Source: Panorpa germanica
Taxonomy: Eukaryota > Arthropoda > Insecta > Mecoptera > Panorpidae
Direction of reading: 5' to 3'
Assembly: GCA_963678705.1 (NCBI GenBank)
Contig: OY783209.1
Location: forward strand, 10,726,001-10,790,000
DNA: 64,000 nucleotides
The notes below the pieces were generated by a model. That model made no database searches and was not told the origin of the DNA. It worked only from the letters and a program-made list of their open reading frames with translations. The position numbers and the translations under genes are program-made. Positions 11,701 through 23,376 of this stretch are shown one piece after another. Numbering within the stretch: the stretch's first letter is position 1; the number at the start of each line of letters is the position of its first letter.

Positions 11701-14700
11701 GAAAGATCAGGAAAGACGGAATACAAATCAGTTGCAACACGTGAGCGATATTGCGAGTTTAATATTGAATGAAGAGAGCAACAATCAGAAGAGGGCTACT
11801 GCCAATATCTCGAAAGAAAAGAACGACATCCGGAAGAGTGATATTTCCAGATTAATGTTAAACGAAAAAAACAACATCCGTAACCATCTTAAAAAAAATA
11901 TGTTATTAGAAGAGGTAATCATGAGTTAGAAAATTATTGTAATTATTTAATTTTTTAATTCTGAGAATCCTGAACTAAAATTTTTTAAATTTTCAGATAT
12001 CTGCTAAAACATTTTCAACCGATTCTATATGGAACCAAGATATTTGTAAAGATTGTTCCTGTCTTTGTACTCAAAAACAATATAAGGCAGAAAAGAAGAA
12101 ACCCAAAAAACAAGTGCAATATAAAGAATGTTCAAGCCATGTAAAACCAGTGCTGTATTTGGCAAATGAAGTAGTACTGGCCGTAATAGACAAACTTAAA
12201 GCAGATAAAGATCGAACAAAGAAAGGCTCGTCGGGGGAGCCTTGTATCTGTTTCTCTGATGTTGATGTAGCTGAAGATTCTGAAGAAGACCAAATTGAGA
12301 TCAGTTGTAGTAATGTTAATGAGCTGGTTAATAAAATTAAGAAATTACACGAACAAAATAAAACATTGAAGGATAAAATTAGTCCAGATGAAGAAATAAT
12401 ACATGATAGTTTTGTGCCATCAGATTTAGACAATCTAGAAGATATAACATGTAACAGATTAAAGGATTTGTATGCAAAACTGAAGTATTTGAAAAAAAGA
12501 AATAAAGAATTATCTTCAAAAGCTGAAGAAGCGTGTGAAGCAGCAATAAAAGCTAAAGATATGGCTACAAATATTGCCGGATTAACTGTCGATGCATCAT
12601 CTGGAAAACATGTAGGTACCGATGAAAAATCTTTAGGAGAACATGTAAAAGGTGAAGAAACTGGGGTAACAGCTTCACCTAAATTGGAAGATGCAGTTAC
12701 AGATGAGAATAAAAAATTAAAAGATACTGGAACAGTTTCATCCATGGATGGTAAAGATAAAGGTGTAGGACAAAGTTTGGAAAGTAAAGATGCAGATGCA
12801 TCCATTGAAAAAACTATGACATCATCAACCGGTAAAACTAGTGGTGCTCAAGATACTAGTGGTGGTAGAGATGCTAGTGATGACAGAGATACATCCGGTA
12901 CAGACGGACGCTTTGGAGATGCTACCACAGGTGGTCAAGCAACCGTTGGCTCAAATAAAGCCGGCACGGCTGCAGATGGTACATATGGTAATGAAGGTCT
13001 ACAATCAGCAGTAGCAACAAGTACTGCCGCACAAGATGCAGGTACAGGTGCTGCTGGAACAGGTGTTGCTGGAACAGGTGCTGCTGGAACAGGTGCTGCT
13101 GGAACAGGTGCTGCTGGAACAGGTACTGCTGGAACAGGTGCTGCTGGAACAACGAAAGACGGTCAAGCTGGCTCACCTGTTTCATCAGATGAAACCCAAG
13201 CAGGTGTAGACGTATCATCAAAACAAGAAAAAGCAGGTGTGGATTCTTATTCAAAAGGTACAGAAGCAGATGTGAATTCCTCTTCAAAAGGTGCAGAAGC
13301 TGGTGTGGATTCCTCTTCAAAAGGTGCAGAAGCTGGTGTGAATTCCTCTTCAAAAGGTGCAGAAGCAGGTGTGGATTCCTCTTCAAAAGGTGCAGAAGCT
13401 GGTGTGGATCCCTCTTCAAAAGGTGCGGAAGCTGGTGTGAATTCCTCTTCAAAAGGTGCAGAAGCTGGTGTGAATTCGTCTGCAAAAGGTACAGAAGCTG
13501 GTGTGAATTCTTCTTCAAAAGGTGCAGAAGCTGGTGTGAATTCTTCTTCAAAAGGTACAGATGCTGGTGTAAATATATCTTCAAAGGGTGCAACAGTGGA
13601 CGATGACTGTGCTGAGCAATTAGCTAAATTCAAAGCTGAAAATGAGAAACTTTCAAAAACGGTAGCTGATCTTAAAACTTTAACCACAAGTGATTTGCCA
13701 ACGTCAAGTGTACAAGGTCAAGTCAAAACACTTGCAAACCAATTAGCAACATCCGACAAAAAAATTGGTGACCTTGAAGCTGAACTGGCCAGGTTGAAAA
13801 ATCTTATGTCTAAAGGTGAAACTGAACTTAAAGCAGGGATAGCTCTCGAAGAAGATTCGAATATATCTCGTATGCAAGACTTGGCAGTTGCAACCAAAAA
13901 AGGCAACGAACTCGCTAACGAAAACACAGCTCTTACGAATCAGAATAACAAGTTATTAAATGACATTGACGCGTTGCGGAAACGTCTTGCGGGTATGTTA
14001 TTTGAAATCTATTTTACAAATGTCCTTGTTATATTTTTAATGCAATTTATAACAACACAATCTTCGATGACTTCGATGATCATGACTCTATGTGAAAATA
14101 AATTGGAAATATTCGTATAAATGTAAATCTATTTCAAGATTCCATATTGTTTTACAAATGATACTTAGACAAGAGATAACAGATTTCTTTTCTATCTCAT
14201 AATTTTAAATATATGTTTTTTTTCTTCTATAGGATTGGAAAAGGAATTAAAAAGTGCCAAAGAAGACTGTATAGATCCCAAACAATTAGAAGCTATAAAA
14301 AGGCAGTATGAAAACAAAATAACAAAAATGAATGAAAACTTGGAGTCTACTAAACAGAAATATGATCGTCAAGTTGAAACTATGGAGAAAGATCATGAAG
14401 ATGATCTTAGTCTATTAGAGAGCGTTCATGGTGACATCATGGATGAAACTATGAAATATCATAGACAAGAATTGACTAATGCCAGTAAGGAAAATGAAAA
14501 ACTATTTGACGAATTAGGTAAGAGGAGGAATTGTATCTGTGATCTTGAAAGAGCAAACAGGGAGTTGAAACGGAAATTAAATAAGTGTACAGGCGTGGTA
14601 TGTATGTTTGCCACTACTTCTTCACTCATTAACTAAATCCTTAAAAATAAAAACTTGCATTTTCGTTATAGAGTAAAACTTATATTCCGGTTTCTCCAAA

Positions 14701-16184
14701 GAAATGTACTTGTCCAAACACACTCACTGATGAAGAGTTGCAAAAAATTGGTCCTGGAGGAGACATTGCTACAATATTATCTAAAATAGCCAATAAGGGA
14801 TTGGAGGTAATACCAACATTTTCATATAGTTCAAATTATGAGAGTTCGACGGCGACTCATTAAGCCGAATTCTCGCAATTTAAACTATACAACCTCCCTC
14901 GATGATTTCAACTTGTTAATCCTTTTGTTGCAGGTATTATCTATGAATGAATTAAAAGTACTGCATAATAATTTATGTAAAATAGTGGCAAAACGTAAAG
15001 GGCTAAAGGCCAAACAATTAAAATCTAGGAGCCGATCCACGGTTGATGCAACCGCCAGGGTATCCCACCACAGTGAGTACATGTTGTCCAATTGTTAAAC
15101 ATAACTTGTTTCTTATGGTGCTTCCAACCAATATTACTTTGCAGCTCTAAAATCCAAATCTGCACAAAGATTACCTTGTTATTGTCTACAGAAAATACAT
15201 AGAACGTATCGATCTGTATTGAAGAAGCAAGATTATGCCCAGGAAAAATGTAAGCACATAAAATGCGATGGATGAAAAAGTTTACAATAATTGAAACATT
15301 TTAATATAAATTTTCCATTAGTGGCTACATTGGAATATCAAGCAAATCAGGATAAATCCGTGATTGAGAAGATGCGGCAATCTTTATCCTCAGGAAAAAC
15401 GGAGAATGCATCTTTTCGAGAACATCTTCGAGGAAAAATCTGTCAATGTTCACACAATAAACCTCTGTGAGTGCATTACTATGCTTACAATGCAAACGGA
15501 AACCAAATTAATTATGTCACTCCTTAATTTTACAGAAAAGATAAATTAATTAGCTCTGTAGACGCAGCCATTCGATGTAAATGTGCACTGCGATCCATGA
15601 ACGCTTCTCCAAAAGAGGTAAAATAACTAACTGCTTTATTCATGTAAATGTATTACCAGTGAATATGAATTTCACGAGGCGAATTATTTTGTTTATTTGA
15701 ATTAAATGTGAATTCACGTTTTATTCTTTTTATAAATTATTAGCACAAAAAGGTCCTTTCTACTTCTCCCTCATGTAAATGTGCGGAACGAGAGTGTGTG
15801 AAGGATCCTTGTGGAAAAGATCCACCCTGTGCTGAAACTACTGCAAATGTTAAACAAGTGTACGCGGTGTTTACCACTACTAGGTAAAATTATTCATACA
15901 TTTTTTGAATTATTTTTAGCAAAACGCACATACCTATGACATACAATATAGGTTTTACAATACAACAGCATATACATAGGATATGCAATATACATGAATG
16001 TATATACCTTGAATATAGTATGTATATTCAAATGTTTTCTGAGATCTTTTATAATGTTGCTTTTAAAGAGTTGCATTTTTTTTTATATAGGCCAATGCTT
16101 GAAGACGGGCATGACAAAAGGAACAGCTTCATAAATAACATCAAATTTCAACCAAGTTTCAGGAATTCTAAAAGTAATAAGTAG
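8775..16184 (+). CDS. Gene C: novel tandem-array coiled-coil protein, 1648 aa
   Basis: Fourteen exons: 8775-8984, 10102-10125, 10198-10242, 10324-10425, 10550-11914, 11997-13992, 14233-14597, 14672-14806, 14934-15072, 15145-15249, 15322-15466, 15536-15617, 15744-15883, 16091-16184. The sum is 4947 bases in one open frame. Residues 1-70 are the MSYITQ module and 128-582 the conserved coiled coil. Residues 583-1247 contain two tandem repeats (A-G-T-G units about 931-967, then 11-residue units about 984-1117) and the L-E-E-D-S-N coiled-coil block. The downstream exons carry C-I-C-D-L-E-R, C-T-C-P-N, C-Y-C, C-Q-C, C-K-C and a Cys-rich patch with D-P-C-G-K-D-P-P-C, and end with I-N-N-I-K-F-Q. Exon 3 could start two bases later, but only this start keeps the frame. 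Intron 1 carries a LINE fragment. Probably an intracellular scaffold; function unknown. Confidence 0.88.
9210..10052 (-). mobile_element. LINE 3' fragment with RNase H domain
   Basis: An antisense open frame of 280 codons lies inside intron 1 of gene C. It shows a non-LTR retrotransposon RNase H: S-E-L-Y-A-I, then L-S-D-S-L-S-A-L, then W-I-P-S-H-T-G-I-T-R-N-E-Q-V-D. It is followed by the usual C-terminal region with G-H-T-N-Y-T-H and a C-x2-C ... H ... C knuckle. No reverse transcriptase or endonuclease is present, so this is a 5'-truncated copy. The clade is probably I/Outcast-like. An A/T-rich tail borders it near 9120-9209. I could not define a clean target-site duplication. Confidence 0.8.
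13041..13150 (+). repeat. 15-bp tandem repeat coding A-G-T-G units in gene C
   Basis: About seven tandem units of the type GGTGCTGCTGGAACA in frame, each coding five residues (G-A-A-G-T and variants). It sits in the variable region of gene C, just before the 33-bp repeat. Confidence 0.9.
13196..13600 (+). repeat. 33-bp tandem repeat coding 11-residue units in gene C
   Basis: About twelve direct units code S-S-S-K-G-A-E-A-G-V-(N/D). The units are nearly identical in the middle and decay at both edges. Period 33 keeps the frame. The composition is Ser/Gly/Ala/Lys/Glu-rich and hydrophilic, so the segment is probably disordered. Confidence 0.9.
14827..14889. repeat. Short palindromic MITE-like element in gene C intron 8
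   Basis: A near-perfect inverted repeat: TAGTTCAAATTATGAGAG on the left pairs with CTCGCAATTTAAACTA on the right, separated by a short GC-richer loop (GACGGCGACTCATTAAG). The arms match the terminal repeats of the element at 29939-30150, so this is a very short family member. Confidence 0.65.
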
Positions 16185-16468
16185 CTTACAAGTTACATGA
16201 TTCATTGTCTTTCAAAATTTTCGTATAATTTTTAATATACTATAATAAGACAACTGTCAGTTATTTCTTTGTAAATGTTAGTTTTTGTAATTAAGTGTTA
16301 TTATGTTATTTGAAATAAAAACATTTTACTAAAACTATAAAATATAATTTTATTTTCTGGTAGATGCTGGTAGACAATTTTGTTGGAGCCAGTTGGAGCT
16401 TATAGTTAGTGTATTTATATAGTGCAACGTTAGTATAGTCTGTGGTGCAACGTCCTCTTTGTATAACG
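16185..16468. other. Intergenic region C-D, first part
   Basis: AT-rich 3' flank of gene C with AATAAA at 16314-16319, which is the likely gene C poly(A) signal. Nothing else is supported here. Confidence 0.6.
16314..16319 (+). terminator. Poly(A) signal of gene C
   Basis: AATAAA located 130 bases after the gene C stop codon. Confidence 0.6.
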
Positions 16469-16555
16469 ATGCCTACTACGTCTGGTGAAAAGAATCACAA
16501 TCACATCGATGATTCAAACAAAAATAATATTTCCGAAACAAAATCCACTGAGTAA
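16469..16555 (+). other. 28-codon small ORF upstream of gene D
   Basis: ATG to TAA frame coding a short hydrophilic His/Asn/Lys/Glu-rich peptide starting M-P-T-T-S-G-E-K. It ends about 10 bases before the conserved upstream motif of gene D. It may be chance, an exon fragment copied from another gene, or an upstream ORF. I do not recognise it. Confidence 0.2.
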
Positions 16556-16566
16556 AGAAATAAAGA

Positions 16567-16597
16567 TGTAACTTTCTCGTTGTGTTTAATTTAAATT
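16567..16597 (+). promoter_or_regulatory. Conserved upstream motif of gene D
   Basis: TGTAAC ... CTCGTTGTGT followed by a TTTAATTTAAATTT run, 73 bases before the gene D ATG. It matches the motifs before B and C but sits closer to the start codon. Confidence 0.45.
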
Positions 16598-16639
16598 TAA
16601 AATTAAACATTAATTAAGCAATTCACAAATTTTGCTATT

Positions 16640-17377
16640 ATGTCTTACATCACACAACGGGAGCAAAGATGTCGGGGTTTTATGAACGACGTAATTAGAC
16701 CAAGTCGTAAAAGAAGTGAGGGGCGATTGAAACGAAGGGATTCCACCACGGATTTAAGATGTTGGAACATTTGCGATACTGTTAGGAGCGTTTATTTGTT
16801 GGATTATGTGAACAATGTCGTAAGTACTATTTGCACCTGTTACATTACTGTAACATACATTGAATACATTAATCCAACCCACCTTATTCTTAATGTATAT
16901 AATTAGGTTCCAATAAAAAAATTGATTTATTTTACCTTTCTTTCTCGTTGACAGAGTGAGTCCGAAGGCTACCGTGATGCAGCCATTTCTTCTGCGGCTC
17001 TTGCTCTCGGAGTAAGTAATTCTATTGCATAAAAACGTTCCCATTCCTATTGTTTCCTAGATCTGATGTCAAGCATAAATCCTCTCGATCACAATGCCGT
17101 CATTTCTCTGGAAATATACGTAATTTTAACACTATGAAGTAATTTGTTTTCAGGTGAACGTCAAATTGTCAGCGGTAAGTATATTATATCGAACGAATGC
17201 ATTATAAGGAAATACAGTTAGAGCTTTTTAATGTGTAGTTTTTAAAATGTTTCTTATAGATGACTAGTGCAGAATGTGATTGCGCAATACAAGCAGCACT
17301 TGCAACGGCTGCATCTGGAGCAGCAGCCGCAGCTGAAGCAGCACTCGCAGCTGAAGCAGCAACCGCAGCTAATGCAA

Positions 17378-17415
<38 letters not shown>

Positions 17416-20400
17416 GCCGCAGCTATGGCAGCAGCCGCATCTGGAGAGGAGGAAGGTGAAGAAGAAGTTTGTGAATGTCATATGAAAGGAGATGTAAACG
17501 AGCTTGAAACAAAATTGGAATATGCTCTTGAAGAAAATGAATATTTACGAAAGAAATTAGCGTGTTGCGAAGAATTACTAAGCAAATGTCAAGTTCAACT
17601 TGCAAACCTTAGTCAATGTGCTACAGAAGACATACCACGAGAGATAAATAGACTTGAAGAGCAATTACTAACGTGTGGTCTTCCTTTTAAAGAACAAATT
17701 GCAATATACAAGAAACAAGTAAGTATTCTCAAACATTATTGTAAAACTCTTCAAAAAGTAAAGGAAGAAAATGATTCACTTAGTGCTCAGCTTTGTGCAT
17801 GCCATGAACGCGAAAGCTCTACAGCGTCCTGCTTATCATCATTATCGTCATCCTCGTCTTATGATTCACTTGACTCTGATCGACTTAAGGAGCTGATTTG
17901 CGATCTTCGCAACACAGTCGCTGAACTTGAAGGTGTAAAGAAGGAACGAGAATGTCTTCGCAGTGAGATAAAGCGTTTGAATTGTCGAATCAATGACATC
18001 GATGAACAATATTGTGGTGAGATTATTTGTTTGCGAAGGCGTTCGAGTCTTCTAGATTCAGTCATTGAAGAACGAAACGACCTACAGACTCGTGTGGAGA
18101 AGTATTGCGACTTAGACGACACGGTCAAAAAGTTGCTTAAAAGAATTCAAGAAGTTGATTCGATATGTGAAGAGAGAGACCAGATAAGAGAAGAACTGAA
18201 ACAATCAAGAGCCGACCGCGATAGGTGTCAATGTGAAATAGACACCTTGTCTGAAGAAAAGACATTGATTAGTATTTCAGTAGACCGGATGTGTGCAGAA
18301 CGGGATATGCTCTTACAGAAAATACAAGAGTATCAATGTTTAGATGAGCATCAAAAAGAAAGCTTGGAAACATATAAAAAGCAAAGGGATACGTACAAGG
18401 AAGAATGCTCGTCTATATTTACGTCGAGTTTAAAGAAAGATAAAGAATTAGCAAATATTGCACACAGTCTTAGCAAAATTTCACTGGAAAAGGTAAGAAG
18501 TATTGATGCAGGCAATACGATATTATATAGCCAAATCTGAACACAGTTTTTTTTACAGGAAATGCTTAGAAGCACATTAAGTGCACATGGAATAGATGCA
18601 CATCCGTCATGCATATGTAAGAAGTCTAGCCAAGGAAAACGAAGAAGTAGTTCAACGAACAAAAGATTTAGTTTGAATAAAGCCGACTTAAAGGCACCTC
18701 CTGGTGAATGTGATTTAACAACATGTTCCTTTGCGTCTGATTTAACGGAAACTCCTAATGAATCGGATTTAACGATAACTCTCACTGAATCAGACTTAAC
18801 GGAAACACCCGAAAGCGCACAAACAATAGAGAAAGATTTATGTGCAACATGCAAATGTCCGTGTCGTATTAAACCAGGAGATGAAATCCATTCCAACTAT
18901 TGTCCTATACAGCACATAAAAGTTGCTTTGAATACAACAAATACGGCGATATTGGCTGTTATTGACAAACTTGAACATGATAAGGATCAAAAAAGAGACG
19001 GTTTTAATGAAGACGTATGCATTTGCAATGATGGTGAAGATGAGGAGCAAGCAAGTAAAGCTGAATCAATCAAGACAGAAGACGGTTCTGAAATTATGTA
19101 TGGTTGTGACGATGTGGAAAAATTGGTAGAAGAAGTAAAAACAATTCACGCAGCCAATAAAGCTATGCAAGCAAGATTAGATACATTAAGTGAAGACGCA
19201 AAGGCAGCATTAACAACAGTAGTCCATGTTCCGTCGGATGAAGATGTTGATACATATATTGAATGTCCCCGGGTAAGAGATCTGGTTGCAAGAAAACGAC
19301 AATTAAGTAGTGTTCAACATCAACTAAAAGCACAAATGGATGAGGCTCACCTACCAGAAATAGGAGAACCTGGAGTAGGACCAGATGGCCAACCTCTAGG
19401 CGTAGATGTAGGGCCAGATGGCCAACCTTTACACGTAGGTGTAGGGCCAGATGGCCAACCTTTAGACGTAGCAGTAGGGGCAGATGGTGAACCTGTTGCA
19501 CTAGGGGCGGATGGCCAACCTTTAGACGTAGGTGTAGGGCCAGATGGCCAACCTCTATCTGTAGGTGTAGGACCCGATGATAAACCAATAACACTAGGGC
19601 CAGATGGAAAACCTGTAGACGTAGCTGTAGGGCCCGATGGTAAACCTTTAGATGTAGCTGTAGGGCCCGATGGTAAACCTGTTGCACTAGGGGCCGATGG
19701 TAAACCAATAGATCAATCTGTGGGACCAGATGGTAAACCTGCAGCACAAGGGCCCGATGGTAAACCTGTAGCGGTAGGGCCCGATGGTAAACCTACAGAT
19801 AAATCTGTAGGAGCAGATGGTAAACCTACAGATCAATCTGTAGGACCAGATGGTAAACCTGCAGCACTAGGGGCCGATGGTAAACCTGTAGCGGTAGGGC
19901 CCGATGGTAAACCTACGGATCAATCTGTAGGACCAGATGGTAAAGCTGCAGCACTAGGGCCTGATGGTAAACCAATAGATCAATCTGTAGGGCCAGATGG
20001 TAAAACTGCAGCACCAGGAGCCGATGGTAAACCAATAGATCAATCTGTAGGACCAGATGGTAAACCAATGGATCAATCTGTAGGACCAGATAGTAAACCA
20101 ATAGATCAATCTGCAGGACCAGATGGTAAACCAGTAGCAGAAGGGCCCGATGGTAAACCTGTAGCGGTAGGGCCTGATGGTCAACCTACGGATCAATCTG
20201 TAGGACCAGATGGTAAAACTGCAGCACAAGGACCCGATGGTAAACCAATAGATGAATCTGTAGGACCAGATAATAAAACTGCAGCACAAGGGCCCGATGG
20301 TAAACCAATAGATCAATCTGTAGGGCCCGTTGGTAAACCAATAGATAAATCTGTAGGATCAGATGCTAAAGCAAAAGATCAATCTGCAGGAACAGACAAA

Positions 20401-22773
20401 AAAGATGATAAAGCGGGCAAAAAAGATGATTGTTGTGATGAACTTGCTCAACTAAAAAAAGAATATGAGAAACAGCAAACAATGATGGCGGACCTAAAAA
20501 AACAAGTAACTGAAATGGGAGCTAAACTAGATTCTGCAGATATGCCAGCTTCGGGTGTAGGGGCGCAAGTAAAGGAACTTGGTACTCAACTATCATCAGC
20601 TGATGCGAAGGTCGGTAAACGTGATGCTGAAATAGCAACCATGCAAAAGGGTGCAGAAGAAAATACTAAAAAATTAAAAGCTGGATTAGCTCTAGAAGAG
20701 GATGCTAATATGGCTCGAATGAACGACTTGTCAGCAGCCACTAAAAAGGCAAATGAACTTGCTAATGAAAATAAGAAATTGACGGGTGACCTTGATGACT
20801 GTAGAAAAAAACTCTTAGGTATTTTTCCCCTTAGTCAACGAAGGTTTTATACTAAGTTATTACAAATTCTTATAAAACATTTACCATAAAAAGTGTTAAT
20901 TAAGATTATATAATTATAAATTATTCTTTTAGAATTGCAAAATCAGCTAAAAGCTTCAGAAGAAAAGAATAAAAAGCAAGGTGGTGTACCTGGTAAATTG
21001 GACGCATCAGAACAAGCACATGCAGGTGTCGAAGATCAAATGACAGAAACACAGCGAAAAAGTAAGGAACAGATTGATGCGCTGAAAACAAAACATGAAC
21101 GTGAAGTAGAAGCTGTAAAAAAGGATCACGCAGAAAGCATCGATAGAATGCAAGGAGTTCATGATGATATTCTTGATGAAACTATAAAGGCTCATAGTAG
21201 AGAAACAGAAGAACTGACAGATCAGTTGAAAAAATCGAAGAACTGCATATGTGATTTAGAAAGAGCAAACCGAGAACTGAAACGAAAATTCGACAAATGT
21301 GTAGGAGTAGGTTTAAATTTTGATGTTATGAAGGATACCTACGATAATTCTAATTTAACTAATGCAGCTATTAATTATTTCAGCCAAAAGCATTAGACAT
21401 GAAAACGAAAAAATGCACGTGTCCAAATGCAATTAATGACGATGAACTGCAAAAAGTTGGTAAATCGGAAATCGATGCGATTATTGAAAAAATGGCAGAA
21501 GGAGGACTGGAGGTTAGACATCTTTGAATCTATATTTCATACATTGTAAAATAAATATTAAGATAATAATAGGAAATACGTATTTGTTGTCCTCAACAGT
21601 GCTTGACAATAAACGACCTCAGAATACTTCACGCAAAGACTTGTTCCGTAATTGCCAGAAAGAAGGGATTGAAAGGAAGACGTGGAAGAAGTCGTTCCCG
21701 ATCATTGTCCAAACTTAAAGACAAATTGAGGTCTTCTTGTATGTACTAACGCAGCAATTTTCTATATTAGTAAAATTTACCTTTCTTTTTATTGACTTTA
21801 TTAAATTATATATTTGTTCTACAGCGCAAAGATCAAGATCATTAGAAGAAAAGCCTTGTGTATGCCCAAAAGATTATCAAAAGTCTTACAGACATCTGCT
21901 AGTGAAACAGAAATTCATTCAGGAGAGATGTGAGTAGTTGACCAGCTCATTGCAATTCGCCATTTCTGAATGATAATCTTATTTTGTGTACACTTAGTGA
22001 TCTCGTTAGAGTATCAAGCAAAAGAAGATAAATCATCAATGGAAGAAATGCGCCAAAAGTTAGAATCAACACAAAAAGAAAATACACAGTTCCGTGAACA
22101 GCTACGAGGAAAGGTTTGCCATTGCAGACACAATATTCCACCGTACGTAGTTAGAATCACTGAATGCGATGAACGCAATGAACGCGATGAACATATGGTC
22201 CTAATTGTTGTTTTGTTGTTACAGGGACCACACTGGTGAACAAGCAGCAATTGACGCGGCAGTTCGATGCAAATGTGTGTTTCGAACAATGACCAGTCTA
22301 AAGAAGAAAGAGGTGTGGAAAGAGACATTTTAACTTTACAATACGCTAAATTGCTTCGAGAGAAGAACAAATATTTAACCATTGATTTCTTTTAACAGGG
22401 ACATAAATCGCTCAAATTGGTGGAACGACCGTCTTGTAAATGTGGAGAAAGACCTTGTGCAAAAGAACCTTGTGGTAAAGTGGCCCCCTGCTCCAAACCT
22501 GTAAATGTTCAACAAGTTTTCACTGCCTTTGCATTTTCCAGGTAGTGTTTAGAAATTAAATTCAGTTTGTGCTTATTAGGCAGGGTGTACAGCCCACATA
22601 AACTCGTATAAGGCCACAATATTATAAAATCTATCAATATAGTAGGAATAATTATATTGTTAATTAGTAAACTATTTTCGTTCTACAGGCCGCGGGTCGG
22701 AGAGGTAGATGAGAAAACTAACGATTTCATCAACAACATAAAATTCCAATCTCGAGTTCAACGCCCAAAATAA
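16640..22773 (+). CDS. Gene D: novel coiled-coil protein with poly-Ala and GPDGKP repeats, 1652 aa
   Basis: Thirteen exons: 16640-16819, 16955-17011, 17154-17174, 17260-18492, 18559-20818, 20933-21306, 21384-21512, 21600-21738, 21825-21929, 21998-22142, 22225-22312, 22399-22541, 22689-22773. The sum is 4959 bases in one open frame. Residues 1-60 are the MSYITQ module. Residues about 94-149 are alanine-rich. The conserved coiled coil follows to 497. Residues about 769-1110 are G-P-D-G-K-P decapeptide-like repeats. A second coiled coil contains L-A-L-E-E-D-A-N-M and N-C-I-C-D-L-E-R-A-N. The last exons carry C-T-C-P-N, C-V-C-P, C-H-C, C-K-C and a Cys-rich patch ending in A-P-C, then I-N-N-I-K-F-Q. 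There is no signal peptide or membrane segment. Exon 8 ends at a strong gtatgt donor, chosen because it restores the family phase. Confidence 0.9.
17280..17445 (+). repeat. (GCA)n microsatellite coding poly-Ala in gene D
   Basis: An imperfect GCA-rich stretch with a pure core from about 17381 to 17413. In the gene D frame it codes alanine. One alternative frame codes poly-Gln and stays open to 17485, but that frame is a shadow because it does not join the family exons. Confidence 0.9.
19372..20395 (+). repeat. 30-33-bp tandem repeats coding G-P-D-G-K-P units in gene D
   Basis: Around thirty degenerate units of the form V-G-P-D-G-K-P-x-D-Q-S. Early units use Q-P-L-D-V-G-V and later units use K-P-I-D-Q-S, so there are at least two sub-arrays. 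Individual GPD-GKP triplets resemble collagen G-x-y but are interrupted every unit, so a collagen helix is not expected. Confidence 0.9.
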
Positions 22774-23376
22774 GGAACCACTGAAACATCTCAGCCAACA
22801 ACAATGTATGACCGTTTAGTAATAAAACGTTTCTTGTGCTACAAATCGTAATCATGTTAAATTTCACAAGTTTTTGTCGTATCTTGTCATTTCTTAAACT
22901 GATATTTAGTTATGTTATATTATTTCAAATAAAGCAACTGGTATATAAAAGCTGCTCTTTATTGATAAATGTCTTCTCTAACTGTGTGAATGTTATATTT
23001 TCTGAGTCTTATTAAATTGACGCAACCAAACGTCAATTTAATAATAGTAATGAAAAAGTAGAAAAGGATAATAATTGAATATCTGTGGTGTGGCTACATT
23101 TTATAGAAATTAGCACACGGTTTATAATTACTTCTGTAAAAATTAATTTGCAAAAATTGAAAAGTCCGTCCGTCATCTTTTATATAATTTATGAACAAAA
23201 AAAAGTTGCAAATTTAAACAAAAGAATTTTACTTAACTAAATAATTAAAACAAAATTAATTTAGGTAAGGATCCAAAATTGTATGTTAAATTTTTATAGA
23301 AATATTATTTCTAAAGTCGTATATTATACAAAATACCAAATATTTTAAAAATAAGTCTGAGAGAGACAGAGAAAGA
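22774..23376. other. Intergenic region D-E
   Basis: The gene D 3' flank carries AATAAA at 22928-22933, 155 bases after the stop, followed by AT-rich sequence. I could not find the TCGTTGTGT motif that precedes genes B, C and D. Confidence 0.6.
22928..22933 (+). terminator. Poly(A) signal of gene D
   Basis: AATAAA 155 bases after the gene D stop codon. Confidence 0.6.

Noticed and set aside
13196-13600. Regular direct repeats resembling a CRISPR array
   Set aside because: Units are contiguous without unique spacers, lie in a coding frame and are in a eukaryotic gene.
12922-13687. Long antisense open frames rich in Leu/His or Phe/Ser/Ala opposite gene C
   Set aside because: They are reverse-strand shadows of the 15-bp and 33-bp repeats, where period-3 repeats keep all frames open.
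17267-17485. Poly-Gln open frame overlapping gene D
   Set aside because: It is the shifted frame of the (GCA)n repeat. It lacks family exons on either side and the poly-Ala frame joins the conserved chain in phase.
19163-20316. Antisense repetitive frames opposite gene D
   Set aside because: Shadows of the G-P-D-G-K-P repeat with no start context or independent conservation.
19372-20395. Collagen-like domain
   Set aside because: Only two G-x-y triplets occur per unit and they are interrupted each time, so a triple helix is not supported.
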